A stretch of 64,000 bases of DNA. It comes from Nocardioides kribbensis (GTDB lineage: Bacteria; Actinomycetota; Actinomycetes; Propionibacteriales; Nocardioidaceae). Positions 1 to 7,223 of this stretch are shown here, one piece after another. The notes below the pieces were generated by a model that saw only the letters and a list, made by a program, of their open reading frames with translations, was not told the DNA's origin and ran no database searches. Both the position numbers and the translations under genes were made by a program. The stretch spans positions 498,501 through 562,500 of the forward strand of contig NZ_JADCLL010000001.1 of NCBI RefSeq assembly GCF_015070375.1, read 5' to 3'. How positions within the stretch are numbered: position 1 is the stretch's first letter; every line of letters begins with the position of its first letter.

Positions 1-1006
1 GGTGGGGTCGCGGTGACCTCTGGGTGAACGCAGGGTGCTCCCGGCGCGCTCTCGACGGGGGTCCGCCGGCCCAGCGTCGGTGCGCGTGGGTGAGGGCCGC
101 GGTCTCGGCGTAGCCCAGCCGCCGCGCCACCTCGGCCACCGGCAGCCCGGCGCCCAGCAGCTCGGCGGCCAGCGGGGCCCGCACCTCCTCCAGCAGCTCG
201 CGGTACGTCGTGCCCGCGGCTCCCAGCCGGCGCCGCAGCGTGCGCTCGCTGAGCCCGAGGGCCGAGGCGACCTCGGGCATCGGCGCTCCGGCCGCGAGGC
301 GCTGGGTGATGAGCACGCGCACCTCCTGGGCCACTCCGGTGCGCTCGCGCCGGCGGGCCACGGCCTGCAGGCACAGCTGCTCGGCGAGCCGGTCGACCTG
401 CGCGGCGGCGCGACCGGTGGGGCGCGGCAGCGGACGGGCGAGCTCGGCTGCGTCGACCTCGAGGCGGGCCCGGTCGGCGCCGAGGCTCAGCCGGGCGCCC
501 ACGCCCCCGGGCACCAGCGAGGCCAGGACGGTGTCGACGGCGGTGGCGTCGCGGGCGAGGAGGAACGCGCGCACGTCGGCCGGGAGCCCCGACCCGTCGA
601 GGTCGACCACGAGCCGGCCGTCGACGAGCCCGGCGCGTGGGATCGCGAAGGCGTGGCTGAGGTCGACGTAGCGCAGCGCCACCTCGACCGCGTCACGCAC
701 GGTGCGGCTGGAGAGCAGGGCCAGCCCGAGCACCCCGAAGGTGCTCGCGTCGTAGGACGCCCCCACCTCGGCCCCCGACCCCGGGCGGTGCCGCTGGAGC
801 GTGCGCACCACCCGCAGCTCCTGCGCGGCGGTCACCACGGCCCCCGGCGCCTCGAGGTGGTCCACCGCCAGGCCGGTGCCGGCCAGGGCGGCCTCGGGGG
901 CCAGCCCGGCGCGCACCGCGTGCCGCACGAGCAGCGCGACCCCGAGGGCCGAGCGCGGGAAGTCCCAGTCGGCGGCCGCGGGGGCGGGCAGGTTGTCCGG
1001 AATCAT
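1..1006 (-). CDS. AraC-family transcriptional regulator (3' end cut by window edge)
   Basis: A continuous frame on the minus strand from an ATG at 1006 to the window edge (335 codons, no stop seen). The N-terminal part resembles the arabinose-binding-like domain of OruR/ArgR-type AraC regulators. The last 100 codons carry two helix-turn-helix segments: MPEVASALGLSERTLRRRLG, then LPVAEVARRLGYAETAALTHA followed by the W-GG-PS-R ending typical of AraC proteins. Only a few C-terminal residues are probably missing. It is divergent from the monooxygenase gene at 1064 with 57 bases between the starts, so it probably controls that operon. This is inferred from position; the inducer is unknown. Confidence 0.85.
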   Translation of the reverse strand, partial: MIPDNLPAPAAADWDFPRSALGVALLVRHAVRAGLAPEAALAGTGLAVDHLEAPGAVVTAAQELRVVRTLQRHRPGSGAEVGASYDASTFGVLGLALLSSRTVRDAVEVALRYVDLSHAFAIPRAGLVDGRLVVDLDGSGLPADVRAFLLARDATAVDTVLASLVPGGVGARLSLGADRARLEVDAAELARPLPRPTGRAAAQVDRLAEQLCLQAVARRRERTGVAQEVRVLITQRLAAGAPMPEVASALGLSERTLRRRLGAAGTTYRELLEEVRAPLAAELLGAGLPVAEVARRLGYAETAALTHAHRRWAGGPPSRARREHPAFTQRSPRPH

Positions 1007-1063
1007 CAAGCCGATCCTCCCCGACCGCTCCCCCGGCGGCAACCGGCGCCCTAGCGTCGGGGC

Positions 1064-2569
1064 ATGGTCACCAGCACGCCCGCGCAGGGCCCCCGTGTCC
1101 CCCGTGTTCCCCGTGTCCCCCGTGTCGTCGTGGTCGGAGCCGGCTTCGGAGGCCTCGGCGTCGTCCGCGCCCTGCGCGAGCGGGGCCTCACCGACGTCAC
1201 CGTGCTCGAGCGGGCCGAGGCCGCCGGCGGCGTCTGGCGCGACAACACCTACCCCGGGGCCGCCTGCGACGTGCCCTCGCCGCTCTACTCCTGGTCGTGG
1301 GCGGTGAAGACCGACTGGCGGCACCGCTACGGCACCCAGCCGGAGATCCTCGCCTACCTGCGCGAGACCGCGGCCCGGGAGGGGCTGCTCGACCACGTGG
1401 AGACCGGACGCACCGTGACCTCGCTGCGCTGGTCGGAGGAGGCACGGAGCTGGACCGTGGCGACGGCCGAGGGCGCGACGTACGAGGCCGACGTGGTGGT
1501 GACCGCCACCGGTCAGCTCTCCGAGCCGGTCGTGCCCGACCTGCCGGGCGCCGACTCCTTCGCGGGCCCGTCCTTCCACTCCGCGCAGTGGCGCCACGAC
1601 GTCGACCTCACCGGCAAGCGCGTGGCCGTGGTCGGCACCGGCGCCAGCGCCATCCAGTTCGTGCCGGGCATCGTGGACCGGGTCGGCGCGCTGACGGTCT
1701 TCCAGCGCTCCGCGCCCTACGTCGTGCCCAAGCCCGACCAGGAGTGGGGCGAGCGGCACCACCGCGTCTTCGACCGGGTGCCGGCCCTGATGGGCGCCGA
1801 GCGGCGCTCGTGGTTCTGGCTCACCGAGCGGCTCAACGCCGCCCTCGTCGGGGAGTCGCCGCTGACGCCGGCCATCAACCGCGGCCTGCGGGCGGTCTGG
1901 CGGCTGCACCTGCGCCGCCAGGTGCGCGACGCCGCCCTGCGGGCCCGGCTCGTGCCGGACTACCCGATCGGGTGCAAGCGGCTGCTGTTCAGCAACGACT
2001 GGTACCCCGCGCTCGACCGCGACCACGTCGAGGTGGTCGACACCGCCGTGGCCGCCGTCGAGCCGACCGGCGTGCGCACCGCCGACGGCGTGCTCCACGA
2101 GGTCGACGTCGTGATCTGGGGCACCGGCTTCGCCGCGACCCGCTTCCTCGACGGCGTCGAGGTCGTGGGCCCGGGCGGCCGGACCCTCGCCGAGCAGTGG
2201 CGCGGTGGCGCGCGCGCCCACCTCGGCGTGGGCGTGGCGGGCTTCCCCAACCTGTTCTGCGTCTACGGGCCCAACACCAACCTGGGGGGCAGCTCGATCA
2301 TCACCATGATGGAGGCGCAGGCCGGGTGGATCGCCCAGGTCGCCCGCGGCATCGCCGACGGCCGCGCCCGCGGGGTCGCCCCGCGCGCGGAGGTCTACGA
2401 CGCCTACGACGAGGAGATGCAGACCCGGCTGGCGCGCAGCGCCTGGGCCGGCTGCTCGAGCTGGTACGTCGAGGGCGGCCGGATCAGCACCAACTGGCCC
2501 GGGCGGGTGCAGGAGTACCAGGAGCGCACCGCCCGCGTCGACTGGTCGCAGCTGGAGGACGTGTCGTGA
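1064..2569 (+). CDS. Flavin-containing Baeyer-Villiger-type monooxygenase
   Basis: A 501-aa FAD- and NADPH-dependent oxygenase of the class that inserts oxygen next to a ketone carbonyl. It shows the N-terminal FAD motif GAGFGG (residues 25-30), the Baeyer-Villiger fingerprint FxGxxxHxxxW (F166, H172, W176) and the second Rossmann motif GTGASA (191-196). The next gene starts inside its stop codon (GTGA overlap), so the two are cotranslated. The extreme N-terminus is a four-fold 9-base tandem repeat encoding RVPRVPRVPRV ahead of the conserved fold, which makes the exact start less certain. The substrate cannot be read from sequence; a cyclic or linear ketone, or a steroid-like ketone, is plausible. 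Confidence 0.9.
   Translation: MVTSTPAQGPRVPRVPRVPRVVVVGAGFGGLGVVRALRERGLTDVTVLERAEAAGGVWRDNTYPGAACDVPSPLYSWSWAVKTDWRHRYGTQPEILAYLRETAAREGLLDHVETGRTVTSLRWSEEARSWTVATAEGATYEADVVVTATGQLSEPVVPDLPGADSFAGPSFHSAQWRHDVDLTGKRVAVVGTGASAIQFVPGIVDRVGALTVFQRSAPYVVPKPDQEWGERHHRVFDRVPALMGAERRSWFWLTERLNAALVGESPLTPAINRGLRAVWRLHLRRQVRDAALRARLVPDYPIGCKRLLFSNDWYPALDRDHVEVVDTAVAAVEPTGVRTADGVLHEVDVVIWGTGFAATRFLDGVEVVGPGGRTLAEQWRGGARAHLGVGVAGFPNLFCVYGPNTNLGGSSIITMMEAQAGWIAQVARGIADGRARGVAPRAEVYDAYDEEMQTRLARSAWAGCSSWYVEGGRISTNWPGRVQEYQERTARVDWSQLEDVS
1091..1126 (+). repeat. Four tandem 9-base repeats at the monooxygenase 5' end
   Basis: Four consecutive copies of CCCCGTGTC (one copy ends in T) lie in frame near the start of the monooxygenase gene and encode repeating R-V-P. 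They sit just before the FAD-binding fold, so copy-number change would only lengthen a disordered leader. Confidence 0.9.
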
Positions 2570-3213
2570 GCGCGGCCGAGCCGGCCGGCGCCTACCCGCC
2601 CGAGCCCTGGGACCTCACCGGCACGGGGCGGCTCACCGCCTGGGCGGTGCCCGTCGGCGACCTGCCCGCACTGCCGGCGGGCGTGCGGCCGGTGGTGCTG
2701 CGCGGCCGCGCACTCGCGGCGACCGCCTTCGTGCGCTACGACGAGCGGGGCCTGCTGGCCTACGACGAGCTGCTCGCCGCCGTGGTGGTGCGCCACGGCC
2801 GGGGGCTGGCGCTGTCGATCACCGACATCTGGGTCGACAGCGAGGTCTCGCGGACCGGCGGCCGCGGCCTGTGGGGCATCCCCAAGGAGCTGGCCAGCTT
2901 CTCCTCCCCCGCGCCCGACCGGATCGGCGCACGCACCGACGACGGGCCGCTGGCCTCGGTCGAGACCGTGCCCCGGCGGCTGCCGGGGCTGCGACTGCCG
3001 CTGCCCCTGCGCTCCCACGTGGTGCAGACCCGCGACGGCGTCACCGTGGCCAGCCCGATCCGGGCCACCGGGCGGGTGCGCCCCGCCCGGGCCCGGTGGA
3101 CCGTCGAGCCCGAGGGTGCGCTGGCCTGGCTGCGCGGCGCCTCCTCGGTCACCAGCGCGGTGGCCGAGGACTTCGCGATGCGCTTCGGCGCCGCTCCCGT
3201 CCCCAGGCGCTAG
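2566..3213 (+). CDS. Acetoacetate decarboxylase family protein
   Basis: A 215-aa protein starting at GTG 2566, which overlaps the monooxygenase stop by four bases. It contains the family hallmark GIPKEL around residue 105, where the lysine is the Schiff-base residue in true acetoacetate decarboxylases. Length and general pattern (a beta-rich fold with a conserved ITDIWVDSE stretch before the lysine) fit PF06314. Many members are not acetoacetate decarboxylases but act as decarboxylases, hydratases or aldolases on other keto acids. With the monooxygenase it probably forms a two-gene ketone or keto-acid degradation unit; this is inferred from context only. Confidence 0.82.
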   Translation: MSAAEPAGAYPPEPWDLTGTGRLTAWAVPVGDLPALPAGVRPVVLRGRALAATAFVRYDERGLLAYDELLAAVVVRHGRGLALSITDIWVDSEVSRTGGRGLWGIPKELASFSSPAPDRIGARTDDGPLASVETVPRRLPGLRLPLPLRSHVVQTRDGVTVASPIRATGRVRPARARWTVEPEGALAWLRGASSVTSAVAEDFAMRFGAAPVPRR

Positions 3214-3229
3214 CCGCTCCCGAGCCCGC

Positions 3230-3757
3230 TCAGCCGTGCAGCGGGCGCGGCAGGCTGCGACCGGCGACGCGGTTCTCGGCGTCGATCATCCAGGCCAGCT
3301 GCTCGAGGCGCTCGATGACGGTGTGGAGGATGTCGGCGGTGGTGGGGTCCTCCGCGTCGACCTCGTCGTGGATGCGGCGCGCGGTGCCGGTGGTGGCGTA
3401 GATCGCGCCGGTGATGAGGTCGACGGTGTCGGCGGTGTTGACCTCGCCCGCGGGGAACTGCGGCAGGCTCGTCTGGGCGGCGACCGTCGCCGAGCGCCCG
3501 TCGGGGGTGATGTAGATGGCGCGCATGCGCTCGGCGACGGTGTCGGAGAACTCGCGGGCGGCGTCGACGACCTCGTCGAGGGCCAGGTGCAGGTCGCGGA
3601 AGTTCAGGCCGACGACGTTCCAGTGGGCCTGCTTGCCCTGCACGTGCAGGTCGATGAGGTCGACGCTCATCTGCTGCAGGTGGGCCGCCAGTCGCTCGGA
3701 GGCGGTGAAGGGCGGGCGGGCGACGTGGGTGGTCTCGCTGTGCAGGACGTCGGTCAT
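3230..3757 (-). CDS. dps: Dps-family DNA-protecting ferritin-like protein
   Basis: A 175-aa Dps protein. It forms a dodecameric cage that oxidises and stores Fe(II) using peroxide. The inter-subunit ferroxidase residues are all visible with the spacing of Listeria Dps: H45, H57, D61, D72 and E76, in KQAHWN, LHLALDE and SDTVAER. An ATG at 3757 is preceded by a purine-rich GGAGAGG ribosome site. Upstream lie an IdeR-type iron box (3817-3835) and a perfect palindrome (3801-3817), so iron and probably a second signal control it. The FHA gene is just upstream on the same strand; dps may be both read through from it and driven by its own promoter. Confidence 0.95.
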   Translation of the reverse strand: MTDVLHSETTHVARPPFTASERLAAHLQQMSVDLIDLHVQGKQAHWNVVGLNFRDLHLALDEVVDAAREFSDTVAERMRAIYITPDGRSATVAAQTSLPQFPAGEVNTADTVDLITGAIYATTGTARRIHDEVDAEDPTTADILHTVIERLEQLAWMIDAENRVAGRSLPRPLHG

Positions 3758-3800
3758 GGGTGGTTCCTCTCCTCGGTGGTGTCCCCACTCAAGCAGGTTC

Positions 3801-3817
3801 TCTGGAACGGTTCCAGA
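3801..3817. promoter_or_regulatory. Perfect 17-base palindrome upstream of dps (candidate operator)
   Basis: TCTGGAACGGTTCCAGA has two 8-base arms around a single G. It lies 44-60 bases upstream of the dps start and directly abuts the iron box. The binding protein is not identifiable from sequence. Confidence 0.55.
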
Positions 3818-3835
3818 AAGGTGAGGCTGACCTAA
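3817..3835. promoter_or_regulatory. IdeR/DtxR-type iron box upstream of dps
   Basis: AAAGGTGAGGCTGACCTAA matches 15 of 19 positions of the classical actinobacterial iron box TTAGGTTAGGCTAACCTAA. It covers the stop codon of the upstream FHA gene and lies 60-78 bases in front of dps. IdeR/DtxR with Fe(II) would bind here. Whether it represses or activates dps cannot be told without a mapped start site. Confidence 0.7.
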
Positions 3836-4689
3836 ACGGCCGGCCGGGGGCCGGGGGGCTGGGGTCGCTGGCGGCCCAGCTCGCCGCCGATGCGACCGTA
3901 GTAGGGCCGACCGTGGTCAGCGTGCTCCTCGCGGTAGTAGGCCAGGTGGTGCGGCCCGAGGTCGACGCGGGCACCGCTGCGCAGCACCGACCCGAGCACG
4001 CGCGCGCCGTGGACCCGCACGTCGCCGTCGACCGCGCGCACGACGTACTCGTCCTCCTCGTCGTGCTCGACCCGGGCGTGCAGCGGCGCCAGGCCGCGCA
4101 GCACGACGTCGCAGGTGGGGTCGGAGCCGATGGTGACGCCGTCGCCGAGCCAGAAGATCGGCTGCCGCTCGCCTCCCCAGACGTCCTCGCGCACCAGCAC
4201 CAGGCGCGCCGATCCGCCGCGGGCCGGGTCGTGGGTGCCCGTCACCCGCCGGCGCGAGCGCCGGGCGAAGGTCGGGGCGATCGGCCACATCGTGGTCGGC
4301 GGCAGCAGGGAGGCGCTCGGCAGCACCGCCGGGGCCCGCCGGGCGCGGGCGCGGGCCGAGGTCACCGCGCCGCGGAGGCTGCCGAGACGGATCCGGGCCG
4401 AGCCGGTGGCCCGCCGCTGCCACCACGGCGCCCTGACCGCGCCGAGGCACACCAGGAGCTGCCCGTCGTGCACCACGCGGACGACGACGCCGCTCGCGGC
4501 GAGCGACTCCGCGAAGGCACGCACGGCCGGGGCGTCGGCGGATCCTGCGAAGGCGGCCGGGTCGCTGACCTCCAGCGTCAGCCGGCTGTCGTGGCCGCGC
4601 AGGTGCAGCACGACGTCGTCCTCGCCCCCGGGGTCACCCCCGCCGCGCTGCAGCCTGACCTCGAGGTCGGCCGCGACCCTCACCGCCAC
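3832..4689 (-). CDS. FHA-domain protein
   Basis: A 285-aa protein with a C-terminal forkhead-associated domain (about residues 185-270), which normally reads phosphothreonine. The visible FHA hallmarks are VTIGSDPTCDVVL, LHARVEH and a following V-HGARV strand. The residue after the conserved GS is D and not the usual R-containing pattern, so binding strength is uncertain. The N-terminal 150 residues match nothing I recognise and contain a basic, Arg-rich middle. The start is GTG 4689 (an inner GTG at 4683 is possible), three bases after the stop of the 93-aa gene, so they are cotranscribed. No kinase or phosphatase is adjacent. Confidence 0.75.
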   Translation of the reverse strand: MAVRVAADLEVRLQRGGGDPGGEDDVVLHLRGHDSRLTLEVSDPAAFAGSADAPAVRAFAESLAASGVVVRVVHDGQLLVCLGAVRAPWWQRRATGSARIRLGSLRGAVTSARARARRAPAVLPSASLLPPTTMWPIAPTFARRSRRRVTGTHDPARGGSARLVLVREDVWGGERQPIFWLGDGVTIGSDPTCDVVLRGLAPLHARVEHDEEDEYVVRAVDGDVRVHGARVLGSVLRSGARVDLGPHHLAYYREEHADHGRPYYGRIGGELGRQRPQPPGPRPAV

Positions 4690-4692
4690 CGC

Positions 4693-4974
4693 TCAGCGCT
4701 CCCCGGTGGTGGAGGCGGGCGAGACGGCGGCGTCGGTCGTGGTGATGGTCAGGGTGCCGTGGACCTTCCACGTGGCGCGGGGGGCGTTGGAGCCGGTGTC
4801 GCGCGGCACCTCCACGGCCATGTCCTCGAAGCGGTAGTGGATCGCCGCCTGCCGACCGGTGAGGAAGTCCCACATGCTGCGCCCGAGGTCGGTCCAGTCG
4901 ACGACCTCGCCGGGCTCGCCGTCGAGCGACTGGCTGCTGACGGGTCGGGGTCCGTCGGGGTGGATGGTGGTCAT
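4693..4974 (-). CDS. Conserved hypothetical protein, 93 aa
   Basis: A 93-aa soluble acidic protein with no recognised domain. It starts at ATG 4974 after a strong AGGAGG site. The sequence has WTDLGRSMWDFLTGRQAAIHYRFEDM in the middle and ends in a Ser/Thr-rich strand-like segment (WKVHGTLTITTTDA), suggesting a small mixed alpha/beta fold. It is the first gene of a unit with the FHA protein and possibly dps. A TATACC hexamer about 40 bases upstream (plus-strand 5010-5015) is a plausible -10 element. Function unknown. Confidence 0.65.
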   Translation of the reverse strand: MTTIHPDGPRPVSSQSLDGEPGEVVDWTDLGRSMWDFLTGRQAAIHYRFEDMAVEVPRDTGSNAPRATWKVHGTLTITTTDAAVSPASTTGER

Positions 4975-5092
4975 GACGCCTCCTGAGGAAAGAACCTCAA
5001 CACGGTGTCGAGGTATATCTCCACAGAGTGATCCACTTCACCGGGGTCGACAAGGCGTCACCCCGCGCAGTCACCCACGAGGGGGAGAAATG

Positions 5093-5131
5093 ACGAACGA
5101 GGCGGACCCCGGTGGGATCCGCCTCGTTCGT
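5093..5131 (-). terminator. Terminator downstream of tRNA-Ala
   Basis: A perfect 14-bp stem (5093-5106 with 5118-5131) and an 11-base loop begin six bases beyond the tRNA 3' end. The following T tract is weak (CATTTCTC), as is common in high-GC actinobacteria. Confidence 0.8.
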
Positions 5132-5136
5132 GTCGG

Positions 5137-5209
5137 TGGAGCTGAGGGGACTCGAACCCCTGACCCTCTGCATGCCATGCAGATGCGCTACCAGCTGCGC
5201 CACAGCCCC
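5137..5209 (-). tRNA. tRNA-Ala, anticodon GGC
   Basis: The minus strand from 5209 folds into a standard 73-base cloverleaf. The acceptor stem GGGGCTG/CAGCTCC has one G-T pair and discriminator A. The T arm has GGTTCGAGTCC. The anticodon stem TCTGC/GCAGA encloses loop ATGGCAT with anticodon GGC, which reads GCC/GCT alanine codons. CCA is not encoded. A TAGTAT hexamer (plus-strand 5251-5256) about 40 bases upstream is a likely -10 element, and a strong hairpin follows. Confidence 0.97.
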
Positions 5210-5268
5210 GCCGTCTCGAGCCGGGTTCCCCCGCCTCGGCGACGTCCGGAATACTAGCCACACGTCTT

Positions 5269-5287
5269 CCCGGATGTGAAATCCGGG
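5269..5287 (-). terminator. Short hairpin after the phosphatase operon
   Basis: CCCGGAT-GTGAA-ATCCGGG has 7-bp arms. It lies 40 bases downstream of the histidine phosphatase stop and upstream of the tRNA promoter, where a terminator for the rsfS operon is expected. There is no clear T run. Confidence 0.5.
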
Positions 5288-5325
5288 TGTCGCCCGCGCG
5301 TCGCGCGGGCGCGGTGGTCGACGTG

Positions 5326-5958
5326 TCAGGCGCCCTGACCTGCGGCGACGCGGTTGTAGGCGTCGAGCGCAAGGCCACCGGCCGGGTGCTCCACGACCTC
5401 GACCCAGCCGCAGTTGCCCAGCCCCCGCAGCGTGCGGAACTGCCCCGCGGGCCACCCGAGCACCGCGCCGACGGCGACGCGAGCGGCGGCCCCGTGGGTC
5501 ACGGCCACCCCGCACTCCCCCGGCGCCAGAGCGGCCAGCAGGTCACCGAGCGCGGCGCGCATGCGCTCCCCCACCTCGTGGGTCGGCTCGGCGCCCGGGG
5601 CGGCGTCGTAGTGCCCGAGCCGGAACAGCGCGAACTCCTCGGCGTCGGCCGCGGCGTACTCCTCGTGGGTCAGGCCCTGGCGCTCGCCGAGGTGGAACTC
5701 GCGCAGCCGCTCGTCGTAGGACGGCTCGAGACCGGTCGCGGCGGCGACGTAGGACGCCGTCTGGCGCGCGCGGAGCAGGTCGGAGCTCCACAGCAGGCTC
5801 GGACGCAGCCGGGCGACCTCGGGAGCGGCCGCACGGGCCTCCTGGTGGCCCACCTCGTCGAGCTCGACGTCCACGTGGCCCTGCACCCGGCGCGCGTGGT
5901 TCCAGGCGGTGCGCCCGTGGCGCAGCAGCACCAGCCGCCGCGGGGCGGCAGCGCTCAA
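5326..5958 (-). CDS. Histidine phosphatase (phosphoglycerate-mutase-like) family protein
   Basis: A 210-aa protein with the phosphohistidine motif LLRHG (RHG at residues 13-15), the conserved SSDLLRARQTA segment and the second catalytic histidine in VAVTHGAAARV near residue 155. The start is a TTG at 5958 overlapping the rsfS TGA stop. It is often named a broad-specificity phosphatase or glucosyl-3-phosphoglycerate phosphatase-like. The true substrate cannot be inferred. In actinobacteria this gene regularly follows rsfS, and the order nadD-rsfS-phosphatase-tRNA-Ala is conserved. Confidence 0.88.
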   Translation of the reverse strand: MSAAAPRRLVLLRHGRTAWNHARRVQGHVDVELDEVGHQEARAAAPEVARLRPSLLWSSDLLRARQTASYVAAATGLEPSYDERLREFHLGERQGLTHEEYAAADAEEFALFRLGHYDAAPGAEPTHEVGERMRAALGDLLAALAPGECGVAVTHGAAARVAVGAVLGWPAGQFRTLRGLGNCGWVEVVEHPAGGLALDAYNRVAAGQGA

Positions 5959-6332
5959 CGCTGGGGGGAGGTGACGTCGGCCGGCAGCGCGATCGCGGGG
6001 CAGTCGCGCCAGAGCCGCTCGAGGGCGTAGAAGTCGCGCTCCTCCTCGTGCTGCACGTGCACGACGACCTCGCCGTAGTCGATGAGGACCCAGCGGCCGT
6101 CGCGCTCGCCCTCGCGGCGGATCGGCTTGGCGCCGATCTCGCGCAGGGCGTCCTCGACCGCGTCGACGATGGCCTTGACCTGCCGGTCGTTGGTGGCCGA
6201 GGCGATGACGAAAGCGTCGGTGATGGCCAGCTGCTCGCTGACGTCGAAGGCGACGATCTTCTGGGCGAGCTTGTCGGAGGCGGCGCGCGCGGCGGCGTGC
6301 ACGAGCTCGAGGGCGTGGTCGGTGGCGGTCAT
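5955..6332 (-). CDS. rsfS: Ribosome silencing factor RsfS (Iojap/YbeB)
   Basis: A 125-aa RsfS-family protein, which binds L14 of the 50S subunit and blocks subunit joining under starvation. Family marks are the [21 protein letters not shown] block near the N-terminus and [22 protein letters not shown] near the C-terminus. It starts at ATG 6332, overlapping the nadD stop (ATGA), and ends overlapping the phosphatase start, so three genes are translationally chained. Confidence 0.95.
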   Translation of the reverse strand: MTATDHALELVHAAARAASDKLAQKIVAFDVSEQLAITDAFVIASATNDRQVKAIVDAVEDALREIGAKPIRREGERDGRWVLIDYGEVVVHVQHEEERDFYALERLWRDCPAIALPADVTSPQR

Positions 6333-7009
6333 GGGGCTCCGGACAGGTCGTGGGTGAGGTCGGGCTCGGGGTGGTCGGCGGTGCGCCGCGGGGTCTGCTG
6401 GGGGTAGAGGTCGTGCTTGGCGACGTACTGCACGACCCCGTCGGGCACGAGGTACCAGACCGGCTCGCCCCGCCGCTTGCGGTCGCGGCAGTCGCTGGAG
6501 GAGATCGCCAGGGCGGGGATCTCCACCATCGTCACGCGGTCGGCCGGGATGGCGGCCAGCGTCTGGGCGTCCATCTCGTAGCCCGGCCGCGTGCACCCGA
6601 CGAACTGCGCCAGGGAGAAGAGCTCCTCGGCGTCGCGCCAGGTGAAGATGTCGGCCAGCGCGTCGGCGCCGGTGATGAAGTAGAGGTCGGCGTCGGGGTG
6701 GCTGGCGCGCAGGTCGCGCAGCGTGTCGATCGTGTACGTCGGCCCGTCGCGGTCGATGTCGACGCGGCTGACGTTGAAGCGCGGGTTGGCCGCCGTGGCG
6801 ATGACCGTCATCAGGTAGCGGTCCTCGGCCGGCGAGACGTCGCGGTCGGACTTCTGCCACGGGTCGCCGGTGGGCACGAAGAGGACCTCGTCGAGGTCGA
6901 ACCAGGCCTGGACCTCCGAGGCCGCCACGAGGTGCCCGTGGTGGATCGGGTCGAACGTGCCGCCCATGACGCCGACGCGGCGGCGCCGTACGCCGGGGCC
7001 GACGGTCAT
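6329..7009 (-). CDS. nadD: Nicotinate-mononucleotide adenylyltransferase
   Basis: A 226-aa NadD, which converts nicotinate mononucleotide and ATP to deamido-NAD, the penultimate NAD synthesis step. The nucleotidyltransferase motif [11 protein letters not shown] occupies residues 16-26. The C-terminal ATP motif reads ISSSDCRDR, where ISSTDIR is usual; the Ser and Cys substitutions are conservative. It starts at ATG 7009. The C-terminal tail after residue 205 is a poorly conserved proline-rich extension. Confidence 0.95.
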   Translation of the reverse strand: MTVGPGVRRRRVGVMGGTFDPIHHGHLVAASEVQAWFDLDEVLFVPTGDPWQKSDRDVSPAEDRYLMTVIATAANPRFNVSRVDIDRDGPTYTIDTLRDLRASHPDADLYFITGADALADIFTWRDAEELFSLAQFVGCTRPGYEMDAQTLAAIPADRVTMVEIPALAISSSDCRDRKRRGEPVWYLVPDGVVQYVAKHDLYPQQTPRRTADHPEPDLTHDLSGAP

Positions 7010-7028
7010 CGGGACAGCCTCATGCTGC

Positions 7029-7193
7029 TCAGCTGTGCTCGCGCCCGGCGCCGAAGGCCGCCAGCGCGAAGGCGAGACCCAGCAGGATGCCGAGGGTCAG
7101 CACGCCGATGCCCCAGGAGAGCAGGTGGTTGATCTCGTGCTCCTCCTCGGAGGCGACGAGGACGAGGTTCTGCACGAGCTGAGCGGCGGTCAT
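7029..7193 (-). CDS. Small single-span membrane protein, 54 aa
   Basis: An ATG at 7193 opens 54 codons ending at TGA 7029-7031. The protein has a polar N-terminus rich in acidic residues (SEEEHEINH) and then one hydrophobic helix (about residues 25-47) with a short GAGREHS tail. It fills the gap between proA and nadD on the same strand, 19 bases before nadD. It resembles unnamed small proteins seen at this locus in related actinobacteria. No function can be assigned. Confidence 0.7.
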   Translation of the reverse strand: MTAAQLVQNLVLVASEEEHEINHLLSWGIGVLTLGILLGLAFALAAFGAGREHS

Positions 7194-7223
7194 GCCCCAC
7201 AGCCTACCGGTCGGGCTCCGGGC

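Noticed and set aside
1297..3213. A 638-codon frame that would fuse a leader to the decarboxylase-like protein
   Set aside because: The first 423 codons are an out-of-frame reading of the monooxygenase; the family starts at GTG 2566.
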